Positions 46,769 through 60,364 of a DNA stretch of 64,000 nucleotides are shown here, in pieces. Source of the stretch: Dasypus novemcinctus (taxonomy: Eukaryota; Chordata; Mammalia; Cingulata; Dasypodidae); the NCBI RefSeq assembly GCF_030445035.2, contig NC_080701.1:12924739-12988738 (forward strand). The letters run 5' to 3'. Each line of letters starts with the position of its first letter. The stretch's first letter is position 1. The notes beneath the pieces are model-generated. The model was not told where the DNA came from. It saw nothing but the letters and a program-made list of their open reading frames with translations, and searched no databases. The position numbers were made by a program, and so were the translations under genes.

Positions 46769-48968
46769 GGGACTTCTGGGAAGATGGTGGACTAGGAAGA
46801 CAAGGGACTCTCTTCTTTCCCAGAAAAACAGCTAGAGGACAGGAACAAATTTTCTAGGATTTAGGACACCAGAGGAAGGCTGGACACTGCCCAGAGGAGA
46901 GTGGGGCAAAGGAAAAGAATCTCGACAGCAAGACTGTGAGTTAAAAGCCTCAGCTGCAAATGCAGGCACCCCACAAACACACTACAGATACTTTTGAATT
47001 CTCAGATCTTGGGGCTGGTTGCTAAAGACAAAGGGGGCCCCAGGGATCCACCTTCCCAGGAAAGGAAAGAGAGAGGGACACAGCCTAAAGCTGACGCACC
47101 TTTTGACCCACAGATTTGGTCTGCTGTGTTCTGCAAGCCCTTCCAGGCCAGGAGCCGGCAAGGAGCTGAAGAGATCCAGCTCTCTCAATCTACCTCTCTA
47201 CTGACTGTGACTGGTTACTGAGAATGCAGAGGGGAGTGGAATTATTTCCTACCCGAGAAAAAGGGAGGGAGCTGCCAGCAAAGGTTGGAGAATTGCCTCT
47301 GTGACAGTTTAAAGTACAAGGCTCTTAGCCTCCAGGAAGGAACCTTTGTCACATTGATCCAGTCCGGTTGCAGCAGCAAACACCCTCCAATCAGGCCTTG
47401 AACTGGAGGGCTGCCAAATGGCACCATCTGCAGATAGAACAAGGAAGTGCACATAAGGAAATTAAATGAGAGGCTTTTTTCCAGCCATTACAGCCTGCCT
47501 CCTTATGGCTCTTGGAAGTGAAGACAATAAATCCCACCCAAAATGATTTACAGATTCAATGCAATATCAATCAAAATCCCAACAGCCTACTTTACAGAAA
47601 TAGAAAAGGCAATTACCAAATTCATTTGGAAGGGAAAGCACACCCAAATAGCCAAAAGCATTCTAAAAAAGAAGAGTGACATGGGAGGAATTTCACTGCC
47701 TGACCCTGAAATATATTACAAAGCTACAGTGGTCAAAAACAGCATGACATTGGCATAAAGATAGACACATTGATCAGTGGAACAGAATGAAGAGTCCAGA
47801 AGTAAACCCTCACCTCTACAGCCAACTGGTTTTCAACAAACCTAACAAGTCCAAGTTGATGGGACAAAACAGTCTCTTCAATAAATGGTGCTGACAACTG
47901 GATATTCATAGCTAAAAGAAGGAAAGAGGACCCCTAGCTCACTCCCCATACAAGAATCAACACAAAATGGATCAAAGACTTATATATAAAAGCAAGAACC
48001 ATAAAACTACTAGAAGAAAATATAGGGAAACACCTTAAAGACTTTGTGGTAGGTGCTGGTTTCTTGGACCTTATACTCCAAGCACACGCAACAAAAGGAA
48101 AAATAGATAACGGGACCTCCCCAAAATTAAACATTTTTGCACCTCACAGGACTTTGGCAAAAAGGTGAAAAGGCAGCTGACTCAATGGGAGAAAATATAT
48201 GGAAATCACAGCCCAATAACAGTTAAATACCCATGATATATAGAGAGATGCTACAACTTCAACGATAAAAAGACGAACAACCTAATTAAAAAATGGGCAA
48301 AAGACTTGAATAGATATATACCCAGGAGAGTAGTGACACAAACAGACATCTGCACACCAGTGTTCATAGTGGCGTTATTCAGGATTGCCAAAAGTTGCAA
48401 ACAACACAGGTGTCCATCAACATATGAATGGATAAACAAACTGTGGTGTGTTCACATGATGGAATATTATACAGCTGTAAGAAGAAATGAAGTTGTGAAG
48501 CATGTGACAACATGGATGAAAGGGGGACATTATGTTGAATGAATCAGGCCAAACACAAAAAACAAGTGTTGTATGATTGTGCTACTATGAACCAAATACA
48601 TTGTGTAATCTCATGGAGTTACTAACTTCAATATGGGTCACCAGAAAATAGAATGAGTTTAGAGAATAGAAAGTTGAGGGTTAATTTATGCAGAATTGGT
48701 AAAAAGGATGTGTCTTTATCTCTGGAAATTAAAAGAAAAGGCGAAAGCCCAACATAATGTCTGTAACTAAGAGTACTATTATGTGGGTATGAAAGGGGTT
48801 TAAAGGCAAAGACTGAGGTTGTGTATTTAACTAAAAGGAAAGCTAACAAATGTAACATGGAAATATATAACATAGTAAAACTACATGTGAAATATGAATA
48901 TGGGAAAATTGCATTTGTAAGACTGTTTTTCTTTGAAGTTGAACAAATGTATATCAATACTACACAAT
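46769..48968 (+). repeat. LINE-1 with internal deletion (5' UTR joined to ORF2 C-terminal part)
   Basis: Starts with a LINE-1 5'-UTR-like motif (GGGACTTCTGGGAAGATGGT followed by GGACTAGGA) and 5'-UTR-like sequence to about 47530. It then jumps directly to the C-terminal third of ORF2. Translated, that part reads [20 protein letters not shown] and continues [22 protein letters not shown]1, the endonuclease and nearly all of the reverse transcriptase are missing. It continues with frameshifts into the ORF2 end (ATGTCCATCAACATATGAAT... ) and 3' UTR. Confidence 0.75.
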
Positions 48969-49530
48969 GTTAATATCAGACCAAAAAACACCCGCTATGC
49001 TAAGTGAAAGAAACCAGACACAAAGTACTACATATTGCATGATTCCATTTATATAAAATGCAAATTATAAACACTTTATAAAGATGAAATGAGATTAGTG
49101 GTTATGTAGGGTTGGGGAAGAAATACTAAATGGTATGGTGATTTTTTTTTTTTTTTTTTTTTTTGGAGTAATGAAATCGTTCTAAAATTTTTTGTGGTGA
49201 TGAATGCAAGCACTGTGATTATACCAAAAGTCATTGATTATACACTTTGGATAGATTGTATGGTATGGGAATATATCTCAAGAAGAACCTGCTCAATAAA
49301 TACACAATTGTATAAGAATAGCCAGAAATAGCAGCTATGTATGAGGGGAAACACAGAGAAAATGAGAGGTGAAAAATTTTATTATTATTATTGTAATAAT
49401 GAAAATGCTCTAAAAAGGACTGAAGTGATGAATGCACAAATATATGATTATACCAAATACCAATGATTGTACACTTTGGATGAACTGTATGCTTTCTTTG
49501 AATGTATCAAAAAAAATTGATATGTTTAAA
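48969..49530 (+). repeat. LINE-1 3' UTR pieces
   Basis: Two successive blocks of L1 3'-UTR type: AAGTGAAAGAAACCAGACAC with CATATTGCATGATTCCATTT up to about 49320, then a shorter block with ATGAAAATGCTCTAAAAAGG and GATTGTACACTTTGGATGAA. A T run at 49143-49164 interrupts the first. Confidence 0.7.
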
Positions 49531-49741
49531 TAAAGGTGAAAATAAAAAGCCAAAATTAGGCAAAAAAAAATATTTAAAAACAAAAAAAGAAGACACTGGG
49601 TAAGCATAAAGAACAATTTGAATAGGAAAAACAACAAACAAACAAAAAAAGCAAAATAAAGAACAATATGAAAGCCTGCAAAGAAAAGTAACAAACCTTA
49701 TAGGGATGAAATACACAGTAGATGACATTAAAAATCATTAG

Positions 49742-49970
49742 AGGGGTGTGGATGTAGCTCAAGTGGTAAGCGCCTGCCCCATACCTGGGAGGTCCCAGGT
49801 TCAGCTGCCGGTGCCTCCTGAAGAAAGAAAAACAAACAACAAGCAGGACAAATGATAAAACCAACTCAGGGAAGCTGATGTGACTCAATGATTGAGCACT
49901 GGCTTCCCATGTATGAGGTCCTGGATTCAATCCCTGGCCCCCGATACCTCATAGAAGAAAAAAAAACCCA
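49742..49970 (+). repeat. Two tRNA-like SINE heads
   Basis: First unit starts near 49742 (GGGGTGTGGATGTAGCTCAA ... GGTTCAGCTGCCGGTGCCTC). The second starts at 49868 (GGGAAGCTGATGTGACTCAA ... GGATTCAATCCC). Each has an A-rich tail. It resembles the tandem at 23530, but the heads are of two different types. Confidence 0.8.
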
Positions 49971-50585
49971 TTACAGACATATAACAGCATATTCAAAATG
50001 GCAGAAGAATGAATAGGTAAAATCGAGGGCAAAATATCTGAACTTGAAAAGACAGGAGAACAGAAGAAAAAAGAATGGAAAAAAGAATGGAAAAAAGGGT
50101 CTCAGGGAATTGAATGCCATGAAACACAAACATACAGAAAAAGAAAACAGAAAAGAGGCAAAAAGAATATTTGAGGAAACAATGACCAAAAACTTTCCAA
50201 CCCTTATGGAAGACATAAATATCAATATCCAAGAAGGACGACACACCCAAAACAGAGTAAAACTGAATAGACCTATTCTGACACCTACTCTTAAGAATGA
50301 GAAATAACAGAGATAAAAGGAAGATTATTTCTGAAAGCTGCAAGGGAAAAGCAATGAATCACATACAAAGGAACCTCAATAAGACTAAGAAAAGGGAACC
50401 TCCATAAAACTAAGCACCCGTCTCTTTTCAGAAACCATGCAGAAGAGAAGAAAGTGGTATGGTGTATTTAAGGTACTGAAAGAGAAAAATTACCTGCCAA
50501 GAATTCTTCATCCAGCAAAACTGTCCTTCAAAAATGAGGGTGAGTTTAAAAGTCTTCACAGAAAAATAAAAATTGAGAGCATATG

Positions 50586-51140
50586 TGTTTTACTTTACCA
50601 AAGGGGTGCCAATGTATAGTCCCAAAAACGTGTTGGCTTTTACAAAGGGTATTTACTTGGGGTAAAAGTTACAGTTGCAATGCATTAAAAAGTCCAAATC
50701 AGAACACAGTAAGAGGTGCTTTTCAACAAAGCAAGTTGCCATGGGGAGAAGCAACGTGGCTGCCAGTCTCTGCCCTTCTGCAGCTATAGGCCAACCAGGC
50801 ACGGGGCTCGGTTCCTCCTGAACTGCTCTGAGAGCCTCTTGAGGCATCGTGATTAAGCAGTCCTCTAATCCTACCAAAGATGGCAGCTCCCTTTTGCTTT
50901 GTCTGTGCTTCTGTGTCTCCATTTACATCAGACCCAGCAAAGGGGCAGACACTCAACATGAGTCATGCTTCACTGACACAGTCCAAGAAAAAGCCCTAAA
51001 GAGATCCTATCAAGTAATCTAATCAAAATCCCCTCAACTGAATTTAATGAATCAAAGGGTACCATATGTAGAGGAACAGATTAGTTTACAAACATAATCT
51101 TTCTTTTTGGGGATTCATAAAAGAATCTCAAATTACCACC
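50586..51140 (+). repeat. Solo ERVL-like LTR inside LINE-1
   Basis: About 555 bp, same family as 19367 and 53170: start TGTTTTACTTTACCAAAGGG, block TTGGCTTTTACAAAGGGTAT, block CACTGACACAGTCCAAGAAA and end AATTACCACC. LINE-1 homology continues on both sides (AATTGAGAGCAT before, GTTACCGAAAGGCCAG after). The flanking pentamers ATATG and CTACG match at three of five. Confidence 0.7.
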
Positions 51141-52659
51141 CTACGGTTACCGAAAGGCCAGATTTACAAAAGATATTATCAAGGCAGTGCTACAGCCTGA
51201 AAGGGAAAGACAAGGGCAAACAACTAGGAGAAGAGTATAGAAATGAGGATTATTAGGAAGATTAACTTAAAGGGTAAAAAGACAAACAATAGTAAGATAC
51301 GATAAAGGAAAGCAAAAGGATAAAATGGAGGAAGTAATGCCTTTACAGTAATAACACTGTTAATGAACTCCCCAATCAAAAGAAACAGGCTGATAGAATG
51401 AATTAAAAAAACATGACCTATCTATACGCTGTCTACAGGAGACTCACCTCAGACATAAGGCACAATCAGATTGAAAGTAAAAGGCTGGAAAAAGATAGTC
51501 CATGCAAATAGTAACCAAAAAAGATCTGGAGTAGCGATTCTGATATGAGAAAAACAATTTTAAATGCAAAACTGTTTTAAGAGATGAAGATTACATATTT
51601 AATAAAAGGGGCAATTCACCAAGAAGAAATAACTATACTATTTATGCACCTAATTTGGGGGCCCCAAAATACATGTGGTACATCCTGGCAAAATGGAAGG
51701 GAGAAATAAAAGTCTCTACAATAATAGTTGGAGACTTTGATACACCACTCTCAGCATTGGACAGAACATCTGGACAAAGGATAAATAAGGAAACAGAGAG
51801 CCTGAATAATATGATAAATGAACTACACCTAACAGACTTAAAGAGTTTTACACCCCCAAAACTCCAGGTTATACATTCTTTTCAAATACTCATGGATCCT
51901 TCTCCAGAAAAGACCATATGTTGGGTCACAAGAGAGGTCTCAATACATTTTTAAAAACTGAAATTAAACAAGGCTTTTTCTCTGATTATAATGGAATGAA
52001 GCTGGGTATCAATAAGGGATTGAAAAAGGGAATATTTTTAAAAATACGGAGAATAAACAACACACTTTTAAATAATGAGTGGGACAAAGAAGAAATTGCA
52101 AGAGAAATCAAAAAAATAACTCAAGACAAATGAAAATAAGAACACAACATATCAAAACCTATGGGAAACAGCACATATGCTGAGAGGGAAATTTATAACC
52201 TTCAATGTTTACATTAAAAAAGAAGAGCCAAAGCGAATACCTAACTACACACCTGGAAGAACTAAAAAAGAACAGCAAAATAATTCCAAACCAAGCTGAA
52301 GGAAAGAAATAAAGATCAGAGCAGAAATAAATGAATTTGAGAACAGAAAAACAACAGAGAGAATCAACAAATCCAAAAGTTGGTACTTCAAGAACAATAA
52401 CAAATTGACAAACCCTTAGCTAGACTGACACAGAAAACAGAGAATAGATGCAAATAAATAAAATCTAAAATAAGAAGTATGTCACCATTGACCCCACAGA
52501 AGTAAGGAAAATAAGAGGACACTATGAACAACTATACACCAACAAACCAGACAACATAGACAAAATGGACAAATTCCTAGAAACACATGAACAACCTACA
52601 CTGACCCTAGATAGAACAGAAGACCTCAACAATGAAACAGGCACCAAAAACCTCCCCAA

Positions 52660-53021
52660 GGGAAGCAGATGTTGCTCAAGCAACTGAGCTCCCGCCTACC
52701 ATATACGTGGTCCCGGGTTCAGTTCCCAGTGCCTCCTGGAGAAGACAAGCAAGACAGCGAGCTGGCAAAATCACTGGCATGGCAAGCTGACACAGCAAGA
52801 TGATGTGACAAGGAAACACAAAGAGGAAACACAATGAGAGACACAACAAAGCAGGGAGCAAAGGTGGCTCAAGCGACTGAGTGCTTCTCTCCTACATGGG
52901 AGGTCCCAGGTTTGGTTCCTGGTGCCTCCTAAAGAAAGATGAGCAGACACTGAGAGCACACAGCAAATGGACACGAGAGCAAACAGCAAGCAACAAAGGG
53001 GGGGTATAAATAAAAAAAAAT
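52660..53021 (+). repeat. DAS-type SINE, dimeric class, perfect 13-bp duplication
   Basis: Starts GGGAAGCAGATGTTGCTCAA, has head B box GGTTCAGTTCC, a second head (AGGTGGCTCAAGCGACTGAG ... GGTTTGGTTCC) and an A/T-rich tail. AAAACCTCCCCAA lies at 52647-52659 and 53022-53034. It interrupts LINE-1 ORF2. Confidence 0.95.
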
Positions 53022-53302
53022 AAAACCTCCCCAAAATGAAAAGTCCAGGACCACATGGTTGCACAGGTGAATTCTACCAAGTATTCACAGATGATCTAAT
53101 ACCAGTCTTGCTCAAGCTCTTTCAAAAACCTGAACAGAAAGGACTGCTACCAAACTCATTCCATTAAGCTATATTAGTCAGACCAAAGGGGTGTTGACGT
53201 AAAGTACCAGAAACCTGTTGGTTTTTATACAGGGTATTTAATTTGGGTAAAAGCTTAACAGTTAAAAGGCCCTAACAAGTCCAACTCAAGGTAAGAGATA
53301 CT

Positions 53303-54600
53303 TCTGGACCCTTAATACTGATGGCTATGCTTATGAGCCTGTGTGCTTGAAATTTCAACTAGGCCTATAGTTGCAAGGTGCCTAAGAGTTACCTCCTGAG
53401 AGCCTCATGTTGCCACTCTCTAAGCCAAACTCAGCATGTAAATGCACTACCTTCTCCCCAGTGTGGGACATGATTCCCGGGGATGAGCCTCCCTGGCTCC
53501 GAGGGAGCTGGTGAAGCAACTAGAAAAAGACCTTGAATAAAAGGGGGAAATGGTAAAGACAAATGAGTTTATATGGCTAAGAGACTTCAAAATGAGTAAG
53601 AAGGTCATCAAAGGGGTCGCACTTATGCACATCTCAGCAGGATCCCAGAGAAAACCAAAGCAGATACAACCCCAGGTGTACTGGTGCTCCTGAGGGCTAC
53701 AGAGACACACAGGTTCTATGGTCATGACAGATGGCTCTGGAGTTCACTGCCTTGCCAGTGGGCCCTACTTTGGAATTTGTGCTCCTGAGTGTGAAGGAGT
53801 TGGACTCAGATGTGATCTCTCTACACATAACTCTTCTGTCACCTTTAGTGAACCTGTGATTGGCGCTGGGGTTTGTGTATGCTCAGGAGACTTCAATCTC
53901 TGAACTGTCCATGTGCCAGCTGGGCCCTGAGCTTCAGCAGAGTTGCAACACCTACTCTCCAGTTTGTACCCAGGTCAGCTAACAGGGAGGTGAGACTGGT
54001 CAACCACCACACCAAGGAACCAAGAGTGTCTACAAATGTAAGCAGGAGAATCACATCCATCAGCCATGTGGGATCTAAGCCCCCTCTCGATTTAGAGGTG
54101 GAGTGAACATAGCCATTATAGGGTCCACAAGAGGGAGGAATATAATATGGATTGGGGTGGACTTGCTGGTGTTCTACTATAAAACTGTTGTGACTCTAGC
54201 AATGGAAGAAATTCTATCATTGATGTGGAAAACGGTGGCCATGGGAGTTGCTGAGGGCAGAAAGAGGGAGGAAGAGGTATGATATGGGGCCTTTTCAGGA
54301 CTTGAAGAGTTGTCCTGAACAATATTGCAAGGACAGATGAAGGACACTGTTTATCCTGCCGTAACCCCAGACTGGGGGAGAGTGTGAACTACAACGTAAA
54401 CTATCATCCATGTGATGTGGTAGTACTCCAGGGTGTATTCAACAAATGCAACGAATGTGCCTCACTGACGAAAGGAGATGTTGATGTGGGAGGAGTGGGG
54501 GGGTAGGGTGGGGAGTGTGATATATAGGAATTGCTTATGTTTTTTAACTTAATGTTTTGTGTGATCTATTTATCTTTTTTAAAAAAGACAACAAAAAAAT
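53303..54600 (+). repeat. Unclassified repeat X, copy 2 (longest, about 1.3 kb)
   Basis: Contains GTGTGGGACATGATTCCCGG and GAGCCTCCCTGGCTCCGAGG near the left and the blocks shared with copy 1. The end has a G-rich/AT-rich tail: GGGAGGAGTGGGGGGGTAGG, then TTTTGTGTGATCTATTTATC and TTTTTTAAAAAAG. It has no tRNA-like promoter, no LTR-type ends and no frame over about 90 codons with recognisable content. I have the impression that related sequence is common in armadillo DNA, but cannot name the family. Confidence 0.6.
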
Positions 54601-54825
54601 ATATAATAAGGTTAAAAAAATAACATTGAAAAAATCTAATTTAACAGTGCACAGTACTTTATTTGACATTTTGGCAGGTTTCATTGCTGATTAAAATTTA
54701 TTAGTGATTTATGGGCTATAAATATATTCACTGACCCTCTAGTGTGTCCTAGAGAAAAGCCCCATGACTGCATTCCCAGAAAGTTTCACTGTAAGTGGGA
54801 GATTTGTTGCAGCAAAGAGATGCAG

Positions 54826-55091
54826 GACATTATATATCCTGCCATAACCCACTGAATTGACCTGGAGAGAGTATAAACTACAATGTAAACTATAATCCAT
54901 GCTGTGCAGCAGTGCTCCAAAATGTATTCTTCAAATGCAATGAATGTGCCACACTGATTAAAGAGGTTGTTGATGTAGGAGGAGTGGGGGGAGGGGTGAG
55001 AGGTGGAAAGTATGGTGTGTGGGAACCTCTTATATTTTTTGGTGTAACATTTTGTGTGATCTATGTATCTTTTTTAAAAAGATAATAAAAA
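54826..55091 (+). repeat. Unclassified repeat X, copy 3 (3' end only)
   Basis: Repeats the last 265 bases or so of copy 2 at moderate divergence: GGACATTATATATCCTGCCA, AAACTACAATGTAAACTATA, TCAAATGCAATGAATGTGCC, GGAGGAGTGGGGGGAGGGGT and a TTTTGTGTGATCTATGTATC tail. Between copies 2 and 3 lie about 225 bases of unrelated AT-rich sequence. Confidence 0.65.
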
Positions 55092-55101
55092 AAGAGATAC
55101 T

Positions 55102-56343
<1,242 letters not shown>

Positions 56344-57205
56344 AAGGGATACTTCCTCACCCAAAGTCTGTTGTCACGTGTTAAAGCAAGATGGTGGCCA
56401 ATATCTATGAGGGTTCAGCCTTCCTCTTTCCTCGTAAGGCTCCATGGTCCAGCTTCTTCCAATCTCAGCTGTAGGCTGGCATAGGGCTCATCTCTCTTCC
56501 TGGGGCTAGTTTCTTTCCAGACTCAGCTGCTCTGGTCTCTTCACAAGATCAGCTGTGAACTACCAGGCGAATGGCTCATCTCTTTTCCCAGGGCCTCTGC
56601 CTTGTCTATGGAGCTGTCTCTCTTCCTCTGTTTATCTTCTCTGTGTATCTACTTCTGTGTGAAAGTCTGTTTCATCAGCCCACCAAGGGGGCAAGGACTC
56701 AACCCTGCATGCCCTAATGATGTGGCCAAATCATAGTCCTACCCTTGATTTAATCAAGTAAATATAAAGCCTTTGACTTTAGATCAATCAAAGGGTATCA
56801 CGCCCAGAGGAACAGACCAGTTAAAAACATAATCAGTATCTCTTTTTGGAAATCATATACAATATCAAACTGCCACAGAAGCCAATATCAGCCTAATACC
56901 AAAGCCAGCTAAAGATATTACATAAAACGAAAATTACAGACCAATTTCTCTAATGAATATAGATGCAAACACATTAAAAAAATATCTGCAAACCAAGTCC
57001 AAAAGCACATTAAAAGAATTATACACCACAATCAAGTGGGTATTTATCTCAGGTATGCAAGGGTGGTTCAACACAAGAAAATCAATTAGTATAATAAACC
57101 ACATTAATAAATTGAAGAAAAACCACATGACCCTCTCCATTGATGCAGAAAAAGCATGCGACAAAATACAGCAACCTTTCTTGATAAAAAACACTCGAAA
57201 GGTAG

Positions 57206-57292
57206 GTAAGTTCACTATCTTTACTATACACTTACTGTTTATGCATGTTTTGTATGAATGATATACTTTAATAAAAAATTAAACATTTAAAA
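57206..57292 (+). repeat. Tiny LINE-1 3'-end insertion inside LINE-1 ORF2
   Basis: About 87 bases of LINE-1 3' terminus (TTCACTATCTTTACTATACA, GAATGATATACTTTAATAAA, then A run) lie in the reverse-transcriptase region. They resemble the end of the host LINE-1 itself at 61013-61088. AAAAAACACTCGAAAGGTAG at 57186-57205 recurs as AAAAAACACTCAAAAGGTAG at 57293-57312, a 20-bp duplication with one mismatch. It is an extreme 5'-truncated insertion. Confidence 0.85.
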
Positions 57293-57883
57293 AAAAAACA
57301 CTCAAAAGGTAGTAATTGAAGGAAGCTTTCCCAACATGGTAAAGTAATTACATGAAATAGCAACAGCTAACATTGTACTCAATGGTAAAAGACTGAAAGC
57401 TTTACTGCTGGGATCAGGAACAAGACAAGGATGCCCACTGTCACCACTGTTACTCGATATTGTACTAGAAGCTCAGGACAGAGAAAATAGCCAAGGAAAA
57501 GAAATAAAAGGCACCCAAATAGAATGGGAAGAAGTAAAACTTTCACAATTTGCTGATGATATCATCCTATATCTAGAAAATCCAAAAAATCCATAAGAAA
57601 GCTACTAGCACTAAGAGACGAGTTCAGGAAAGTGGCAGGATACAAGATTAATACTCAAAAATCAGTGGTGTTTCTATACATCATTGTTGAGCAATCTGAG
57701 GTGGAAGTAAGAAAAAATTTCCATTTATAATAGTGACTAAAAGAATCAAATGTTTAGGAATAAACCTAAGGACCTAAAGGATCTTCAGTCAGAAAACTAC
57801 AAAACATTGCTAAAAGAAACCCAAAACGACCTAAATAAATGCAACAACATTCTGTGTTCATGGACTGAAAGACTTAAGTATCG

Positions 57884-58325
57884 GGAAGCAGACTTGGCCC
57901 AATGGATAGGGCATCTGCTGGCCACATGGGAGGTCGCGGTTCAAAGCCCAGGCCTCCTTGACTTGTGTGGAGCTGGCCCATGCGTAGTGCAGATGCACGC
58001 AAGGAGTGCCCTGCCACGCAGGTGTGCCCCTCGCGTAGGAGAGCCCCACGTGCAAGGAGTGCACCCCATAAGGAGAGCTGCCCAGCATGAAAGAAAGTGC
58101 AGCCTGCCCAAGAAAGGCGCCACACACATGGAGAGCTGACTCAACAGGGTGACGCAACAAAAAGAGCGCAGATTCCCGGTGCTGCTGATAAGGATGAGAG
58201 CGATCACAGAATACACAGCAAATGGACACAGAGAGCAGACACCTGGGGGAAGGGGGGGAAGGGGGGAGAGAAATAAAAATAAAATAAATAAAATAAAATA
58301 AAATAAATCTTTAAAAAAAAAAAAA
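57884..58325 (+). repeat. DAS-type SINE, long class, in LINE-1 ORF2
   Basis: Starts GGAAGCAGACTTGGCCCAAT, has the long-class body (GTGGAGCTGGCCCATGCGTA, AAAGTGCAGCCTGCCCAAGA) and a tail of repeated AAATAAAAT units before a long A run. Flanks AAAGACTTAAGTATCG (57868-57883) and AAAGACTAAGTATCG (58325-58339) are a target duplication differing by one base deletion. Confidence 0.93.
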
Positions 58326-59183
58326 AAGACTAAGTATCGTGAAGATGTCATTTCTACCCAAACTGATTTACAGAATCAATGCAATCCCTATAAAAATCCC
58401 CATAAAAATCCCAACAGCCTTTTTTGCAGAAAGGGAAAAACCGATCATCAATTTATTTGGCAGGGTAAGCCAAAAACGTCTTAAAAGAAGAACAAAGTTG
58501 GAAGACTCCTATTTACTTAAATTAAAATATATTACTTAGCTACAGTAGTAAAAACAGCATGGTACTGGCATAAAGATAAGACATATTGACCAATGGAACT
58601 AAACTGAGTACTCAGAAATAGAACATGCATCTATGATCAAGTGATTTTGACAAGGCTGTCAGGCCCATCCAGCTAAGCCAGAACACTATATTCAACAAAT
58701 GGTGCTGGGAGAACTGGGTATCCACTTCCAGAAGAAAGTAAAAGGACCCCTATCAAACAAAATTAATTCAAAATGGATCAAGGATGTAAATATAAAAGCT
58801 AGAACCATAAAACTCCTAGAAGGAAATTTAGGGAAACATCTTCAAGATCTTGTGGTAGGGAGTAGTTTCTTAAACCTTACACCCAAAGCAGGAGGAATGA
58901 ATGAAAAAATAGATAAAAATTAAACACTTGTTTTTCAAAAGATTATCAAGAAAGTAAAAAGGCTGCCTACTCAATGGGAGAAAATAATTGGAAACCACAT
59001 ATCCAATAAGGATTTGTTATTAAAAAGATCATATAACTCAATGATAAAAGCAATTCAATTTACAATGGGCAAAAGACTTGAAAAGACATTTCTCCAAAAA
59101 GGAAATACAAGTGGCCAAAAAGCACATGAAAAAATGTTTAACATCACTAGATATGAGGGAAATGCAGATTAAATAAACACTGA

Positions 59184-59273
59184 GAGGGGAGCAGATGCAG
59201 CTCGGTGGTTGAGCACCTGCTTCACATGTACAAGATAGAGGGGTTCAATCCCTGGTACTTCCCCCCAAAAAAT
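59184..59273 (+). repeat. Head-only DAS-type SINE in LINE-1
   Basis: GAGGGGAGCAGATGCAGCTC, GGTTGAGCACCTGCTTCACA and GGTTCAATCCCTGGTACTTC form a tRNA-like head with a short A tail. It splits LINE-1 sequence, which resumes at GCTGAGATATCATTTTATAC. Confidence 0.88.
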
Positions 59274-59989
59274 ATGCTGAGATATCATTTTATACCTTAT
59301 AGAATGGAAAGTTACAAGTGCTGGAAAGGATGTAGAAAAATAGGAACACTCCTTCATTGCTGGAGGGAGCATAAAATGGCACAACCTCTGTGTAAGACGA
59401 TCTGGCGGTTCGTCAGGAAACTAAATATTGAACTGCCATATGATCCAGCAATTCCATAACTAGGAATATATTTAGAAGAACTAAAAGCAAGGACGTAAGC
59501 TGACATTTGCACAGTGATGTTCACAGTTGTATTATTCATAATTGCTAAAATATGGAATCAGCCCAAGTGTCCATCAACAGATGAATGGATAATCAAAATG
59601 TGGTACATACATACAATAGAATACTACTTAGCTGTAAGAAAAAATGAAATCGGGATGCATATAACAACATAGATGAACCTTGAGGACATTATGTTGAGTG
59701 AAATAAGCCAGACTCAAAAGGACAAATGATGTCTGGTCTAATATGAACTAAACATGGTGAGTAAACTCTAGAGTATAGGTTACTAGTTGATAAAATGTGG
59801 GTTGAGAATGAGAGCTGATGCTTAATATATATGTAGAATATTTTATAATGTTTATCGCAGGAGTATGGAAATGAACAGAGTTGATGGTAACACATTATAG
59901 TGAATACACCTAACACTGGTGATTTATAAATGTGATTGTGGCTGAAAGGGGTAGTCTATGGACCTAAATGTCAGTTAAAAGAAAGCTAG

Positions 59990-60364
59990 AAGGAAGCGGA
60001 CGTGGATCAACTGATAGTGCATCTGTCTACCATATGGAGGGTCCAGGGTTCGATCCCCAGGGCCTCCTGACCCATGTGGTAAGCTGGCCCACGTGCAGTG
60101 CTGCCACACTCAAGAAGTGCCTATGCAGGGGCACCCCACACAAAAGGAGTGCACCCAAGAAGAGCCACCCCACATGAAAAAAAAAAGTGCAGTCCACCCA
60201 GGAGTGGCGCTGTACATGGAGAGCTGACACAGCACGATGATGCAACAAAAAAGAGACACAGGTTCCCAGTACCGCTGGATAATGCAAGTGGACACAGAAC
60301 AACAGAGTGAATGGACACAGAGAGCAGACAAGGGGGAAAGGGGAGAGAAATAAAATAAAATCTT
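59990..60364 (+). repeat. DAS-type SINE, long class, in LINE-1 3' UTR
   Basis: Starts AAGGAAGCGGACGTGGATCA with B box GGTTCGATCCCC and the long-class body, ending AATAAAATAAAATCTT. The flanks read AAAAGAAAGCTAG (59977-59989) and AAAAGGAAGCTAG (60366-60378), a 13-bp duplication with one mismatch. Confidence 0.93.

Noticed and set aside
47543..47758. A 71-codon frame with conserved-looking protein sequence
   Set aside because: It is a piece of the LINE-1 ORF2 C-terminal region, cut off by stops. The same applies to frames at 51655, 56953 and 59205.
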